Positions 5,144 through 5,873 of a DNA stretch of 5,873 nt are shown in pieces. Under the pieces are notes generated by a model that searched no databases, had not been told where the DNA came from, and saw nothing but the letters and a program-made list of their open reading frames with translations. How positions within the stretch are numbered: position 1 is the first letter of the stretch; every line of letters starts with the position of its first letter. This DNA comes from Bacteroidota bacterium (GTDB lineage Bacteria; Bacteroidota; Ignavibacteria; Ignavibacteriales; Ignavibacteriaceae). The position numbers and the translations under genes are program-made. The DNA is taken from positions 1 through 5,873 of the forward strand of contig JAJYSI010000229.1 in assembly GCA_021793635.1 (NCBI GenBank), in the 5' to 3' direction.

Positions 5144-5873
5144 TACTCAATCGAAGTAAATAATTTAACTAAAAAATTCGGCAGCTTTACTGCTGTTAAC
5201 GGAATTTCATTTAATGTGAAGGAAGGGGAGATATTCGGATTCCTTGGAGCTAACGGTGCAGGTAAATCAACTGCAATTAGGATGCTCTGCGGAATTATCG
5301 AACCTACTTCAGGCGATGCTATGGTCGCAGGCTATAGCGTTATGAATGAGCCGGAAAAGGTTAAAAGAAATATCGGCTATATGTCGCAGAAATTCTCTTT
5401 GTATAATGATTTGACAGTTGAAGAGAATATAAATTTCTTTGGCGGGGTTTATGGACTTTATAAGGAAAAGCTTACTGAAAGAAAGAATTGGGTTCTTAAA
5501 GTTGCATTTCTAGAAGGAAAAGAAAAACTTTTAACTGGCTCCTTGCCCGGCGGAATTAAACAGAGGTTGGCATTAGCTATTGCGGTTATTCATGAACCTA
5601 AAATTGTTTTCCTTGATGAACCTACTGGTGGTGTCGATCCCATCTCAAGGAGAAATTTCTGGGAGTTAATAAATGATCTGTCTCACGCTGGAGTTACTGT
5701 TTTTGTAACAACTCATTATCTCGATGAAGCCGAGTTTTGTAATACAATAACTTTAATTAACGCCGGTAATATCATCGCAAGTGGAAGCTCCAAGGAACTT
5801 AAAACTAAATATTTAACAAATACTATGCTTGAAGTAGAATGTGAACGTGTTGTGGATGCTCTTGAAATCTTTT
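5141..5873 (+). CDS. ABC transporter ATPase, counterpart of the YbhF C-terminal domain (3' end outside window)
   Basis: Second nucleotide-binding subunit, 244 codons visible and still open at the right edge. It begins with TTG, giving LYSIEVNNLTKKFG. Motifs: Walker A GANGAGKST (36-44, Ala where Pro is usual), Q-loop Gln83 in SQKFSLYNDLT, signature LPGGIKQ (135-141), Walker B IVFLDEP (155-161) with catalytic Glu160, D-loop GVDP (164-167), and H-loop His192 in TTHYLDEAE. The second residue of the signature is Pro136 (CCC at 5546-5548) instead of Ser. E. coli YbhF has a similar LPLGFKQ in its C-terminal domain, which supports matching this gene to that half. It shares long stretches with the ATPase at 2796-3731, so the two are paralogues. 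The gene starts 11 bases after the tolC-like stop, in the same operon; membrane permease genes are expected next. Confidence 0.93.
   Translation, partial: MYSIEVNNLTKKFGSFTAVNGISFNVKEGEIFGFLGANGAGKSTAIRMLCGIIEPTSGDAMVAGYSVMNEPEKVKRNIGYMSQKFSLYNDLTVEENINFFGGVYGLYKEKLTERKNWVLKVAFLEGKEKLLTGSLPGGIKQRLALAIAVIHEPKIVFLDEPTGGVDPISRRNFWELINDLSHAGVTVFVTTHYLDEAEFCNTITLINAGNIIASGSSKELKTKYLTNTMLEVECERVVDALEIF

Overview
The window looks like part of a Gram-negative, AT-rich genome of the Bacteroidota/Ignavibacteriota/Chlorobiota type. This is inferred from the lipoprotein and TolC genes, the lysine- and asparagine-rich proteins, weak or absent Shine-Dalgarno sites at several starts, and an intergenic palindrome of the 'GTCATTTCGACCGG...GGAGAAATC' kind that I recall from those phyla. 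No rRNA or marker gene is present, so the phylum is not proven.

Layout. Positions 1-395 hold the 3' part of nudC (NADH/NAD-capped RNA pyrophosphatase). Positions 396-1087 have no credible gene but are rich in repeats. They contain a palindromic extragenic element interrupted by a 9-bp tandem repeat, then a 159-bp MITE-like unit with perfect 20-bp terminal inverted repeats and two internal 11-bp-period repeats. From 1088 to the right edge lies one same-strand operon: a four-half-site operator overlapping a sigma70-type promoter, a TetR-family repressor gene, a lipoprotein membrane-fusion (HlyD/YbhG-like) gene, a first ABC ATPase gene, a TolC-type outer-membrane channel gene, and a second ABC ATPase gene that runs off the window.

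How the genes work together. The set is a tripartite ABC-2-type exporter like E. coli YbhGFSR, whose cluster also begins with a TetR regulator (CecR/YbiH). E. coli YbhF is one polypeptide with two nucleotide-binding domains. Here the counterparts of its N- and C-terminal halves are separate genes with a tolC-like gene between them. The first ATPase lacks the H-loop histidine and the second has a degenerate signature motif. In a head-to-tail heterodimer both defects fall in the same ATP site, which predicts one degenerate and one catalytic site. The ABC-2 permeases (YbhS/YbhR-like) are expected just beyond 5873. The substrate cannot be read from the sequence; a hydrophobic drug or other xenobiotic is the usual guess for this family.

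The most interesting points are the phased operator array, the split YbhF with complementary defects, and the repeat structures upstream. The exporter family itself is known.
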